Positions 26,437-35,197 of a DNA stretch of 64,000 nucleotides are shown here, one piece after another. The first letter of the stretch is position 1. The number at the start of each line of letters is the position of its first letter. The notes under the pieces were generated by a model. It was not told the origin of the DNA. It was given only the letters and a program-made list of their open reading frames with translations, and ran no database searches. The stretch is from Sphingomonas sp. RIT328 (GTDB taxonomy: Bacteria > Pseudomonadota > Alphaproteobacteria > Sphingomonadales > Sphingomonadaceae), in contig NZ_JFYV01000001.1 of NCBI RefSeq assembly GCF_000632225.1, positions 310,001 through 374,000 of the forward strand, read 5' to 3'. Both the position numbers and the translations under genes were made by a program.

Positions 26437-28857
26437 ATGTCACGGATGTTCAACGCGGTGCATCGGCGCCGCGGCGCTTTGCTGCTGGCCGTTTCGCTGG
26501 CCACGCTCGGTCAGGCTTCGGCTGCGGCGGCACAGGCGGCTGCCGCAGCTGAACCGGCCGCCGCGACCCCTGCGCCGCAGGAGGACGATGCCAACGGCGT
26601 CGTCGTCGTCACCGCGACGCGGACGACGCGATCGGCGGTGACGCTCGACGGCGCCGAGATCCAGAAGGTGCTGCCCGGCGTCAATCCGGTGAAGGCGATC
26701 CAGACGCTGCCCGGCGTCCAGTTCGAAACCGCCGATCCGTGGGGGAATAACGAGCAGAACATCTCGCTGATCGTCCACGGCTTCAACCAGAACCAGCTCG
26801 GCTTCACGCTCGACGGGGTGCCGCTCGGCGACCAGTCCTACGGCAATTACAACGGCCTCTCGCCGCAGCGTGCGGTGATCAGCGAGGATGTCGGCTCGGT
26901 CCGGCTGACCTCGGGCGCCGCCGACCTCGCCACCGCCTCGGCGAGCAATCTCGGCGGCGGGCTGGAGACCTATACCAGCGCCCCTGCCGCCCGCGCCGGC
27001 GTCCGCTTCGCGCAGACGCTCGGCAGCTATGACGCGCAGCGAACCTATCTGCGCATCGACAGCGGCGCGGCGGAGGCGCTCGGCGGCACCAACAGCGGCT
27101 ATCTGTCGATCGTCCGCCAGAAGGCGCGCGCCTGGGAATTTCGCGCCAACCAGGGCGGCTGGCAGGGCAATGCCAAATTCGTCCACAAGGGCGAGCATGG
27201 CACGCTGACCGGCTATGCGGCGCTGTCCGACAAGGCGGAGCCCAATCAGGATTCGGTCGCGCACAATGCCGGCGGGATCGAGCCCTATTTCCGCACCGTC
27301 CTCTATCCGGACTGGCAGGCCGCGCTCGCCTATGTCGATGCCAACGGCAAGCCGCCGGCCAACAACCCCAATAACTACAGCAATTATTACGGCGATGCGC
27401 AGCGCACCGATTATCTGTTCTACGTCAAATACGATTATCGCTTCAGCGACGCGGTGACCTTCTCCAATCAGGTCTATGGTCATCATGACGAAGGGCAGGG
27501 GCAGATCGTCGGGCCAGTGTCGGCGGCGGGGCTGCCGGGGCTGTTCGCCGTCTATTTCCCCGGCCAGAACCTGAAGTCGGTGTTCGGCGGTTCGGGTTAT
27601 GCGCTGCGCACCACCGAATATGGCATCGACCGCCGGGGCTGGCTCTCGTCGCTGGCGATCACCGCGGGCGACCACGAGATCGGCCTCGGCGGCTGGTATG
27701 AGCATAACCGCAACACAATCTTCCGCCGCTGGTATGCGGTGCCGGTCGATGCCGCGCCGCCGTCGCCCTATGAATGGGCCGATCCCGCGCTGCGCAAGCT
27801 GACGCAATATGCCAGCGTCGTCAGCTATGACGTGGTGCAGCTGCATCTGCAGGACCGCTGGCACGTCACCCCCAATCTTGCGGTCGAGGCCGGATTTAAG
27901 TCGAGCCTGCAATTCTCCGACGGCCGCGTCCCGACCCAGCCGCTGCCCAACGCGATGCCGCTGCCCGGCGGCGCGTCGACCCGCTACCCGGAAGGCAAGC
28001 TCAACACGCGCAAATGGTTCCTGCCGGCGATCGGCGCGGTGTGGGACGTGACCGCCGACGATCAGGTGTTCGGCCATATCCAGCAGAACGTCCGCCAGTT
28101 CCAGGCGTCGATCGCCGCCGGCCTGTCGCCCTATAACGTCGGCAGCCAGGACCTGTTTGAAGCGATCAAGGCCAATACCCAGCCGGAGAGCGCCTGGACC
28201 TATGAGGCCGGCGTCCGCACCCGGCGGCGGGTTCAGGCCGGCCCGCTCACCGCGATCGAGGCGCAGGTCAGCGCCTATCACGTCGATTTCAGCAACCGCC
28301 TGTTGCAGATCAGCTCGACGCAGGTGATCGGATCGGTGCTCGGCGGTGCGAGCATCCTCCAGAACGTCGGCGCGGTGCGCACCAACGGCATCGACGCGGC
28401 GGCGACGCTGCGCTTCGGGCCGGCGGTGTCGCTGTACAATGCGCTGTCCTACAACCGGTCGCGCTATGCCGATGATTATACCAGCGGCAGCAGCATCATC
28501 CGCACCGCGGGCAAGGACGTGCCGAACGTCGCGGGCTGGCTCAACAAGACGGTGCTGACACTCGCCGACGGGCCGTTCGAGACGCAAGTGATCGGCGATT
28601 ACGTCGGTCGCCGCTTCGCCACCTATACCAACGACCAGTCGGTGCCGGGGCGGTTCCTGCTCAATCTCCAGGCGACCTATACGCTGCCGAAGGATCGCAT
28701 CGCCGGGCTGCACAACCTGCGCTTCGCGGTCAACATCACCAACCTGACCGCGCGTCGCGGCATCTATGAGATCGGCGGGGTGGGGATCACGAAGACCTAC
28801 AACACCTACGCGCAGCCGCCGCGGATGGCGTTCTTCACGCTCTCCGGCGGCTTCTGA
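26437..28857 (+). CDS. TonB-dependent receptor
   Basis: 806 residues. Signal peptide to about residue 33 (ASAAAAQ). A TonB-box-like VVVVTATRT is followed by a plug with PGVNPVKAIQTLPGVQFET and HGFNQNQLGFTLDGVPLGDQ, and a barrel ending FFTLSGGF (terminal Phe). No STN domain, so it is not itself a sigma-signalling receptor. I chose the ATG at 26437; TTG at 26425 is possible. Position after phoD suggests transport of an organic phosphate or a related compound, but this is only context. Confidence 0.92.
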   Translation: MSRMFNAVHRRRGALLLAVSLATLGQASAAAAQAAAAAEPAAATPAPQEDDANGVVVVTATRTTRSAVTLDGAEIQKVLPGVNPVKAIQTLPGVQFETADPWGNNEQNISLIVHGFNQNQLGFTLDGVPLGDQSYGNYNGLSPQRAVISEDVGSVRLTSGAADLATASASNLGGGLETYTSAPAARAGVRFAQTLGSYDAQRTYLRIDSGAAEALGGTNSGYLSIVRQKARAWEFRANQGGWQGNAKFVHKGEHGTLTGYAALSDKAEPNQDSVAHNAGGIEPYFRTVLYPDWQAALAYVDANGKPPANNPNNYSNYYGDAQRTDYLFYVKYDYRFSDAVTFSNQVYGHHDEGQGQIVGPVSAAGLPGLFAVYFPGQNLKSVFGGSGYALRTTEYGIDRRGWLSSLAITAGDHEIGLGGWYEHNRNTIFRRWYAVPVDAAPPSPYEWADPALRKLTQYASVVSYDVVQLHLQDRWHVTPNLAVEAGFKSSLQFSDGRVPTQPLPNAMPLPGGASTRYPEGKLNTRKWFLPAIGAVWDVTADDQVFGHIQQNVRQFQASIAAGLSPYNVGSQDLFEAIKANTQPESAWTYEAGVRTRRRVQAGPLTAIEAQVSAYHVDFSNRLLQISSTQVIGSVLGGASILQNVGAVRTNGIDAAATLRFGPAVSLYNALSYNRSRYADDYTSGSSIIRTAGKDVPNVAGWLNKTVLTLADGPFETQVIGDYVGRRFATYTNDQSVPGRFLLNLQATYTLPKDRIAGLHNLRFAVNITNLTARRGIYEIGGVGITKTYNTYAQPPRMAFFTLSGGF

Positions 28858-28881
28858 CCGGGCGGCGGGGCGGGGGCTGCG

Positions 28882-28907
28882 GCCTCCGCCTCACGACCGG
28901 CGGAGGC
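28882..28907. terminator. Hairpin between convergent receptor and PLD genes
   Basis: GCCTCCGCC (28882-28890) and GGCGGAGGC (28899-28907) form a perfect 9-bp stem with an 8-nt loop. It lies just after the receptor stop and covers the last codons of the convergent phospholipase-D-like gene, so it could stop transcription from the receptor side. No T-run is present. Confidence 0.45.
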
Positions 28908-30360
28908 GACCGCGGAACAGGCCGCGGTGCGCGACCGCCTCGAACATCTCACCCGGCCCCTCGGGGTCGAGTACCTCATTGTCGGCGAGCCATTCCTCCA
29001 GCCCGTCGAGGTCGGGCACGCTATAGGGCCGCAGCGAGCGGCCGGGACCGCGCAATCGCTCGATCGTCTCGATCAGCGAGCCGGTCTGTTCGAGCAACTG
29101 GTCGACGCGTTCGGCGGGCACGTCGAGATGCTCGGCGATCAGGTCGCTGCGCACCGCGAGGATCTTGGCTTCGAGCCCGGCATCGGGATGGCGCGCCGCG
29201 TCGAGGATCACGTCGCATTCGGTATCGAGGCGCAACGAGCGGTTGTTGATGTTGGCGGAGCCGACGCGCAACTGCTGGTCGTCGATAATGGTGATCTTGG
29301 CGTGGCAGTATATCGCGGTGCCGCCGCGCGTGAAGGGATGGTAGAGGCGCAGCCGCCCGTGGGTGTCGCGCCGCCGCAGCGTCTCGACCAGCCGCGCGCG
29401 CGCGGTGTCCATCGCCAGCGGTTCGAGCCAGCCTTGCGCGGTGAGCGGGTTGACGATGACGATCTCCGGCCCGTCCACTTCGTCGAGCCGCGCGGCGATC
29501 GCCTCGGCGATGCGACGCGAGGCGAAATACTGGCTTTCGCAATAGATATGGCGTTTGGCCGAACGGATCTGGTCGAGGAACAGCGCCTCGACCTCGGTCA
29601 CCGCGGGCGAATCGGGCATCTCGGGCTGGCTGCGCGCGATGCCGAGATCGACGTCCTCGAACATCGTGTCGAGCGACGGCGGCCAGCAGCTCCCCGCGAC
29701 CTCGACCGCCGGCAGGCTCGCGCCGGTCGCGAGCTGCCAGCGCGCACGGCACAATTCGGCGAGCGCGGCGGCGGCCTTGCCGGTGATGGCGGTGGTCGCG
29801 TCATGCCACGGCTTGTAGGGCTTGCCGCCGGGCAGCTTGCGACCCGGATCGTCGTCACGATGGGCGCGCGTGTCCCAGCGTTCGGCGGTCATGTCGATGC
29901 CGCCGCAAAAGGCGAGGCAATCGTCGATCGAGACGATCTTCTGATGGTGCGACGAGGCGGTCGGGTGATGGTGATCGAGCTTGACGTGGATGCGCGGGTG
30001 GCGCGCCCATTTGAGCACGGTGAACATCGTCTTGCCGCGCAGCACCGATTTGAGCGCGCCGACATCCCAGCGCAGCAGATAGAGTTCCAGCTCGGGATTG
30101 CGCTCGACCAGCCAGTAGAGGAAGTCGCCGACCGTTTCCGGCCCTTCGGTGCTGACCGTGCTGCCGACCAGCCGGATTCGCGCGTCAAAGTCCCAGCCGA
30201 CCAGCATGATCCGCCGCTTGGCTTGCAGGAAGGCCTCGCGCGCGACGCCGAAATAGCGGTCTGCGTCGACGATCACCGACAGGCGGTCGGCGTGGGCGAT
30301 ACGCCAGACGTTGCGGTCGCATGCGAGCAACCCGGATCGGTCGGTGCCTGAATCGCCCAT
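28891..30360 (-). CDS. Phospholipase D-like phosphatidyltransferase/hydrolase
   Basis: 489 residues with two HKD motifs: H139-Q-K141 (HHQKIVSIDD) and H353-A-K355 (CHAKITIIDD, followed by VGSANINNRS). These form one active site working through a phosphohistidine. There is no N-terminal membrane segment, unlike typical ClsA cardiolipin synthases, so it is closer to soluble bacterial PLDs. I chose the ATG at 30358-30360. It follows the Gfo/Idh gene by 19 bp and ends the minus arm of the sugar locus, which might mean the sugar product is a glycophospholipid (inference). Confidence 0.9.
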   Translation of the reverse strand: MGDSGTDRSGLLACDRNVWRIAHADRLSVIVDADRYFGVAREAFLQAKRRIMLVGWDFDARIRLVGSTVSTEGPETVGDFLYWLVERNPELELYLLRWDVGALKSVLRGKTMFTVLKWARHPRIHVKLDHHHPTASSHHQKIVSIDDCLAFCGGIDMTAERWDTRAHRDDDPGRKLPGGKPYKPWHDATTAITGKAAAALAELCRARWQLATGASLPAVEVAGSCWPPSLDTMFEDVDLGIARSQPEMPDSPAVTEVEALFLDQIRSAKRHIYCESQYFASRRIAEAIAARLDEVDGPEIVIVNPLTAQGWLEPLAMDTARARLVETLRRRDTHGRLRLYHPFTRGGTAIYCHAKITIIDDQQLRVGSANINNRSLRLDTECDVILDAARHPDAGLEAKILAVRSDLIAEHLDVPAERVDQLLEQTGSLIETIERLRGPGRSLRPYSVPDLDGLEEWLADNEVLDPEGPGEMFEAVAHRGLFRGRLRRS

Positions 30361-30379
30361 AGGCCTGCGTCTGTCCTTC

Positions 30380-31357
30380 CTATCGGCCGTAGATGCGATC
30401 GAGCACCTCGGCGCTGCGCGCGAACCGGGCCGCGGCAGGATCGAATGCGGGCGAGGCAGCGAGCTGCTCCGCCCAAACGGCAGCCGACCGCGCACCCCAG
30501 GCATCGGGCGGCGTGGTCAGCGTGGTCGCGTGCGTACCGGCGAAATGCTGCGCCGTGAAGTCATAGAAGGAGCCATCGACGTTGCGCAGCGCCGCCCCGC
30601 CGCGGCTGCCGTAGAAGGCCGCCTCGATCACCGCGTCGCGGCCGGCGTGGAGATTCCACGAACAGGCGAGGCGAACGATGGCCGTGCCCGCGGTGAACTG
30701 CGCGACGGCATAATCCTCGACACCGCCGGGGGCGAGCGGCCTGCCGCCGGCACGCAGCTGCGCCGTCACGTCCGATACCGGCGGGAAATCGAGCGTCCAC
30801 AAGGCGAGGTCGACGAGGTGGACGCCGAGGTCGATGACGCAGCCGCCGCCGGACTGCGCCGCATCGAAGAACCACGGCTTGCCTGGTCCGTAGGCGTTGT
30901 GGAAGGTGAGATCGATCGCGAAGACGTCGCCGAGCGTACCGTCGCGGACGAGGCCGGCGATCGCGCGCATCGCCTCGGTATGGCGGTAGGACAGGTCTAC
31001 GCCGAGCAGCCGGTCGGCGGCGCGCGCCGCGTCGATCACCGCCTGCGCCTCAACGGCGGAACGGCCGAGCGGCTTCTGGCAGAACACCGACGTGCCGGCG
31101 GACAAAGCGGTGATCGCCTGATCGGCATGCAGCGCCGAGGGCGTCGCGATCACCACTCCGTCGAGCCCGAGCGACAGCATCGCGTCGAGTGACTCGACCA
31201 CCGCGGCCTCGGTCGCGACGGCGCGGGCCTCGGCGACGCAGTCCGCGGACGGGTCGCAGATCGCCGCGACCTCGATCGCGCCCGTCTCGGCCATCGCCGC
31301 CATGCGATGGCGGCCGATCCATCCTGTCCCCAGAAATCCCACGCGTGGCTTAGTCAT
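30380..31357 (-). CDS. Gfo/Idh/MocA-family oxidoreductase
   Basis: 325 residues. It has an N-terminal Rossmann domain (RVGFLGTGWIGRHR), the typical EKP-like motif in the variant QKPLGRS, and the C-terminal alpha/beta domain with GGGCVIDLGVHLVDL carrying the family's catalytic-region Asp/His. Members oxidise or reduce sugars and cyclitols with NAD(P). I chose the ATG at 31355-31357 with AAGGA upstream; the open frame extends further, but into the hairpin-rich gap. Note Q replaces the usual E of EKP; the Lys is kept. Likely acts on a sugar made by the locus. Confidence 0.88.
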   Translation of the reverse strand: MTKPRVGFLGTGWIGRHRMAAMAETGAIEVAAICDPSADCVAEARAVATEAAVVESLDAMLSLGLDGVVIATPSALHADQAITALSAGTSVFCQKPLGRSAVEAQAVIDAARAADRLLGVDLSYRHTEAMRAIAGLVRDGTLGDVFAIDLTFHNAYGPGKPWFFDAAQSGGGCVIDLGVHLVDLALWTLDFPPVSDVTAQLRAGGRPLAPGGVEDYAVAQFTAGTAIVRLACSWNLHAGRDAVIEAAFYGSRGGAALRNVDGSFYDFTAQHFAGTHATTLTTPPDAWGARSAAVWAEQLAASPAFDPAAARFARSAEVLDRIYGR

Positions 31358-31379
31358 CACCCGTCCTTGTACGTAATTT

Positions 31380-31565
31380 CTCCCCGGGACGGGGCCAGCG
31401 GCTTGAGCATGCCCCGCATGCTCAAGGATCGTCCGGGGGACGATCCAACCCGATGCCGGGGACCGCCGCGTAGCGGTGGTGGAGGGGGCTCGCCGCAAGC
31501 GATATCGTTTGTGGAGGCCCCCCTCCACCAGCTGCGCTGGTCCCCCTCCCCGTGCCGGGGAGGAT
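31380..31565. repeat. Cluster of perfect inverted repeats (REP-like intergenic element)
   Basis: The gap between the alcohol dehydrogenase and Gfo/Idh genes holds a chain of palindromes: 31402-31426 (11-bp arms CTTGAGCATGC, 3-nt loop), 31426-31446 (9-bp arms GGATCGTCC), an outer pair TGGTGGAGGGGG (31477-31488) with its complement at 31519-31530, 31528-31540 (CCAGC-TGC-GCTGG) and 31545-31563 (8-bp arms CCTCCCCG). Such packed hairpins are like REP/BIME elements; I believe CCTCCCCGTGCCGGGGAGG-type units occur in many sphingomonad genomes. Confidence 0.7.
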
Positions 31566-31567
31566 TG

Positions 31568-32581
31568 CTATTGCAGTTCCACCAGCGCCTTGACGAAGCC
31601 GGCCGGCTTGTCGCGCGTCGCATCCAGTGCCTCGGCCAATTGCCCCAGCGGATAGCGATGCGTGTAGAGCGGCGTCGGATCGAACCGCGCGCTCGCCACC
31701 GCGTCGATCGCCTCGCGCAGACCCTGCATCTGTACCGCCGGATCGCGCTCGTGCGCGTTGACCACGTCGATGCCCTTCCAGTTCCATTCCTGCATGTTGA
31801 CCTGGCGCGGCCCGTCCTGGTGATAGCCGGCGACGACCAGTCGCCCGCCGAAGCCGATCAGCGCGGTGGCGAGGTCGAGCGGCCAGGGTTTGCCGACCGC
31901 CTCGATCACCCGCTCGCACAATCGCGGTTCGCCGTCGTCACCGGGGGTGAGCGCCTTGACCGTTTCGATGATCCGCCAGTGATCGTCCATCACGATCGTC
32001 TCGGCGGCGCCGTAATGGCGGGCGAGGTCGAGGCTTTCCTGCCGGCGTGAGATGGCGATGACGCGTGCGCCGGCATCGCTCGCGAGCTTGGTCAGCACCG
32101 CGCCGAGAAAGCCGATGCCGATGATCGCCACCGTCTGTCCGGCACGGATGTCGCTGCGGCGGAAGATGTTGAACGCGCAGCCGAGCGGCTCGCCCGGAAA
32201 GGGCTGCCCGTCGAGTGCGGCGGGCAGCGGCGCGACCCGGTCGGCCGGCGCGACGTCATAGCCGGCGAAGCTGCGATAGGAGAGCGCCGCGACCCGGTCT
32301 CCGACCGCCAATCCGCTGACGCCCGCGCCGAGCGCGTCGATCCGGCCCCAGCCTTCGTGGCCGAGCCCGCCCGGCTCGCCCGGATAGGTCAGCCACGGCA
32401 GACCCGCCCAGGGCTCGAGGTTCGAGGCGCAGACGCCGCAGCCTTCGAGCTTGAGCCGGACTTCGCCGGGGCCGGGCTGCGGCAGCGGCGCCTCGGTCAG
32501 CGTGATCTGCCCCGGCGCGGTCAGCACGGCCGCTGGCATGCGCTCTGCACCCAATTGGTTCTGCAACGATCTATCCTTCAT
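31568..32581 (-). CDS. Zinc-type alcohol/sugar dehydrogenase (MDR family)
   Basis: About 337 residues. MDR fold: catalytic-zinc ligands in GCGVCASNLEPW and GHEGWG, then a Rossmann domain with IIGIGFLGAVLTKLA. The four-cysteine structural-zinc lobe is absent, as in some bacterial sugar dehydrogenases. The start is uncertain: ATG 32581 (used here), 32596 or 32539 (MPAAVLTAPG), with no clear Shine-Dalgarno for any. It lies about 90 bp after the glycosidase-like gene and 210 bp before the Gfo/Idh gene. Substrate unknown; a sugar or polyol oxidation in the locus pathway is likely. Confidence 0.85.
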   Translation of the reverse strand: MKDRSLQNQLGAERMPAAVLTAPGQITLTEAPLPQPGPGEVRLKLEGCGVCASNLEPWAGLPWLTYPGEPGGLGHEGWGRIDALGAGVSGLAVGDRVAALSYRSFAGYDVAPADRVAPLPAALDGQPFPGEPLGCAFNIFRRSDIRAGQTVAIIGIGFLGAVLTKLASDAGARVIAISRRQESLDLARHYGAAETIVMDDHWRIIETVKALTPGDDGEPRLCERVIEAVGKPWPLDLATALIGFGGRLVVAGYHQDGPRQVNMQEWNWKGIDVVNAHERDPAVQMQGLREAIDAVASARFDPTPLYTHRYPLGQLAEALDATRDKPAGFVKALVELQ

Positions 32582-32672
32582 GAACGAGCCCGGCATGGCG
32601 TCGACGCTGCATGGCAATATCGCCCGGCCGAGCGAACGCGGAGCGCGATCGCGCCGCCGCCGCGCGCGACGC

Positions 32673-33590
32673 TCATTCCGCCGCCACGGCGGAGGGGCGC
32701 GCCGGCGCATAGCGGTCGATCATCCAGGCGCAGAAATCGGCGAATTGCTGCGGGTCGCGCGCCGCGCTGCTGTGATGCGGCTGGACGCCGAGATGCTCGG
32801 GCGTGAAGCAGAAGGTCACCGTCACGTCGAAATCGGCGAGCGCCTCCATCTGCCGGTCGAACCAGTCGATCGCGTCCGGGCGGAAGCTGTCCGCCCAGCT
32901 GAGGCCGGTGCGCAGCCGCTTGGTGCCGAGCCGCTTCATCCACGCCACCGCCTCGTCGAGCCGCGGGTCCTGATAATGGAACCATTGCATCAGGCCCATC
33001 CGGTCGGCGACCGCGGCATAATCGTCGAGGCCGGGCTTGGCCGTGCCGTCCTCGCGGATCAGGCCCATGTAGAAGTGGCGGTAATAGCTCGACCCTTCCG
33101 CCTCGCGGTGCCGCGTCGTCGCGCCCCAGCTCTGCGGCAGGTCGAACAGCGAATACCAGAAGACGCGCGGCACGCGGTCGAGCAGCAGCTCGGCGGTGCG
33201 GCGCACGCCGAATTGCTGCACCTCTTCCGCGCCGAAGCTGCCGACGCCGACCTCGGTCGCCCAGATCGGCTTGTCGGGCACCACCGCCTCGATCTCGGCG
33301 ATCTTGTCGGGCCAGGCGTGGATCGGCCACAGGTTCCAGTCGAGCGGAAAGCCGTGCACCGCGACGACGTCGACCGCGTCGAGTGCGCCGTAGCCGCGCA
33401 TCCGCCGCACCCAGTCGGGATCGATCGGGCTCATCCCGCCGAGCACGCGCGTCACCGCCGGGTTGACCGCATGGATCGCCTGTCCGGCGCGGATCACCGT
33501 ATCGGCGAAGATCGACCAGTCGGGATCGACCTCGACATCCCAATGCGACTTGTTGTTGGGCTCGTTCCAGATCATCGCGGCTTCGATCAT
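32673..33590 (-). CDS. Clan GH-A glycosidase-like protein with apparently permuted barrel
   Basis: 305 residues. The GH-A acid/base motif WNEPN comes at residues 8-12 (Glu10), where families such as GH39/GH5 have it near residue 150. The nucleophile-type IWATEVG follows (Glu113), then a beta-8-like end (GLIREDGTAKPGLDDY). After that, from about residue 219, comes what looks like the missing beta-1 to beta-3 part: GTKRLRTGLSW, DVTVTFCFTPEHLG and ADFCAWMIDRYA. So the barrel seems circularly permuted. No signal peptide. The ATG at 33588-33590 overlaps the methyltransferase stop by four bases. Substrate unknown; it may act on the locus glycan or be a lectin-like or transferase variant. Confidence 0.8.
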   Translation of the reverse strand: MIEAAMIWNEPNNKSHWDVEVDPDWSIFADTVIRAGQAIHAVNPAVTRVLGGMSPIDPDWVRRMRGYGALDAVDVVAVHGFPLDWNLWPIHAWPDKIAEIEAVVPDKPIWATEVGVGSFGAEEVQQFGVRRTAELLLDRVPRVFWYSLFDLPQSWGATTRHREAEGSSYYRHFYMGLIREDGTAKPGLDDYAAVADRMGLMQWFHYQDPRLDEAVAWMKRLGTKRLRTGLSWADSFRPDAIDWFDRQMEALADFDVTVTFCFTPEHLGVQPHHSSAARDPQQFADFCAWMIDRYAPARPSAVAAE

Positions 33591-34372
33591 GCCTGCCTCC
33601 CTTTCGCCGGATAGACCGCGGCCGGTCCGTATGCCTGATAGGGGACGGCGGCGATGCGGCACAGATAGACTTCGGCCTCCGGCTGCTGCTCGATCCGGAA
33701 GCCCGCCGCGCGCAACATCGCCGCGCTTCCCGCGGCATTGGGCGCCCACCAGTTGGTCCAGTCTCCGGCAAAGCGCTGCTCGATGAAGTGCAGCTTCGGA
33801 TAGCCGGGTTCGTCGAACAGCGGCGGAGGCGTGTGCGTGCCGGGGACGAAGAAGGGATGGTCCTCCGGCACCGGGGCGATCTCGGTCGAACCTTGCTGCA
33901 TCGTCTGGAACAGCATCAGGTCGCCGGCGACATGCTCGCGGATCAGGTCGAGCGCGAGCAACGGGTGGCGCAGATGGTAGAGCACGCCCATGAAGATGAC
34001 GAGATCGAATCGCTCGCCAAGCGCGGCGACGTCATAGACGGAGAGGTTGCGGAACTCGATCCCCTCCTGGCCGAGTGCCGCGCTCGCCAGCCGTGCCTGG
34101 TCCAGATAGCGTTCGTCGCTGTCGATGCCGACGACCCGCGCGGCGCCGCGCCGCTTCATCTCGACCGAATAGAAACCGGCGTTGCAGCCGATGTCGAGCA
34201 CCGACCGGCCGGTGAGGTCGGCGGGCAGCGCATCGGCGAAGCGCCGGTACTTGAAGCGGGGATAGTCGCCGAGGAAATGATCGGGCGCGGTGTGGATGCC
34301 GTGGCCGAGGTCGATGTTGTGAAACCAGGGGGCGAGGCGATCGACCTCGGCTTGCAGCGTTTCGGGTGTCAT
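33587..34372 (-). CDS. SAM-dependent methyltransferase, CmoB-like (TIGR04290-type)
   Basis: 261 residues. Class I Rossmann methyltransferase: the SAM-binding motif VLDIGCNAGFYSVEMKRRG and the acidic VVGIDSD are clear, and the first part (WFHNIDLGHGI) resembles the CmoB tRNA-modifying family. Being linked to sugar genes, it more likely methylates a sugar or glycolipid than tRNA (inference). ATG at 34370-34372; it overlaps the histidine phosphatase upstream and the glycosidase-like gene downstream by four bases each. Confidence 0.85.
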   Translation of the reverse strand: MTPETLQAEVDRLAPWFHNIDLGHGIHTAPDHFLGDYPRFKYRRFADALPADLTGRSVLDIGCNAGFYSVEMKRRGAARVVGIDSDERYLDQARLASAALGQEGIEFRNLSVYDVAALGERFDLVIFMGVLYHLRHPLLALDLIREHVAGDLMLFQTMQQGSTEIAPVPEDHPFFVPGTHTPPPLFDEPGYPKLHFIEQRFAGDWTNWWAPNAAGSAAMLRAAGFRIEQQPEAEVYLCRIAAVPYQAYGPAAVYPAKGRQA

Positions 34373-34980
34373 GCAGCGACCTGTTCGTTGAGGCTGATGA
34401 GCCTGGCGCCCCAGTCGCCGACGACGATGCGGCTGACCGAGGCGGGGCCGACGTCGAAGCGGAGCAGCCGGTCGAGCGGCAGGCCGAGCGCGAAGGCGAC
34501 CGCGCCGCGGATCATGTCGGAATGGCTGACCAGCGCGATATGCGCGCCGTCCTGCTGCGTCGCGGCGGTGGTGATATAGCCGACGATCCGCGCCTGCGCC
34601 TCCGCCATCGTCTCGCCGCCGGGGACGCGGGCGGTGTCGCGATGATCGTTCCACGCCTGCCAGTCCGGTCCGCCGAGATCGGCGAAGGCGATGCCCGTCC
34701 AGTCGCCGAGGTCGATTTCGGTGAGCGCGTCAATCGGTTCGGGCGCCGGCAGGCCACAGGCGGCGGCGATCGCGGCGGCGGTTTCGCGCGTGCGTTCGAG
34801 GGGGCTGCACAGGATCCGCTCGATCGGCATGTCCGCGCGTCGCGCTGCCAGGCCGCGGCCGAGCGCCGCCGCCTGCGCGCGTCCGGCCTCGCTCAGCGGT
34901 ACACCGGCGCGACGACCCGACAGCCGCTGGTCGAGATCGATATGGGCCGCGTGGCGGATCAGGAGAAAGGTCGCCGTCAC
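34369..34980 (-). CDS. Histidine phosphatase family protein (phosphoglycerate-mutase-like)
   Basis: 203 residues. The phosphohistidine motif is LLIRHAAHIDLD (RHG variant RHA), with CSPLERTRETA and ALVSHSDMIRG supplying the second Arg and His. I chose GTG at 34978-34980 because this puts the catalytic His about 9 residues in, as is usual; an ATG at 35022 is possible. Likely dephosphorylates a sugar phosphate or other small phosphoester. First gene of the minus arm of the sugar locus, divergent from the epimerase operon. Confidence 0.88.
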   Translation of the reverse strand: MTATFLLIRHAAHIDLDQRLSGRRAGVPLSEAGRAQAAALGRGLAARRADMPIERILCSPLERTRETAAAIAAACGLPAPEPIDALTEIDLGDWTGIAFADLGGPDWQAWNDHRDTARVPGGETMAEAQARIVGYITTAATQQDGAHIALVSHSDMIRGAVAFALGLPLDRLLRFDVGPASVSRIVVGDWGARLISLNEQVAA

Positions 34981-35197
34981 TGTCCCGCCATTCCGCCGCC
35001 ATCCCCCATGCCGCCCGGTCATCCCCAACAACGGATTGATCTCGGTTAACGAGATTACCGCATAACCCCGTAGGAACAAAGAAGAAGAACCTTCGTTCCA
35101 CAAACGTAGCGAATAATCGCCAATTGGGGGCGGGTCGGCGGATGAACAGAAAAGACAGCAATACAGCGGTGGTGTCGTTGATCCGGATCAATAGACT
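34981..35197. promoter_or_regulatory. Divergent promoter region of the sugar locus
   Basis: 217 bp between the two arms. From about 35035 to 35165 it is clearly AT-richer than its surroundings. It holds three palindromes: ATCTCG-GTTAA-CGAGAT (35039-35055), a 9-bp arm pair GGAACAAAG/CTTCGTTCC with one mismatch (35073-35099), and GATCCGGATC (35180-35189) just before the epimerase start. I see no clear -35/-10 pair, and no Shine-Dalgarno in front of the ATG at 35198, so translation there may be leaderless or weak. Confidence 0.55.
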
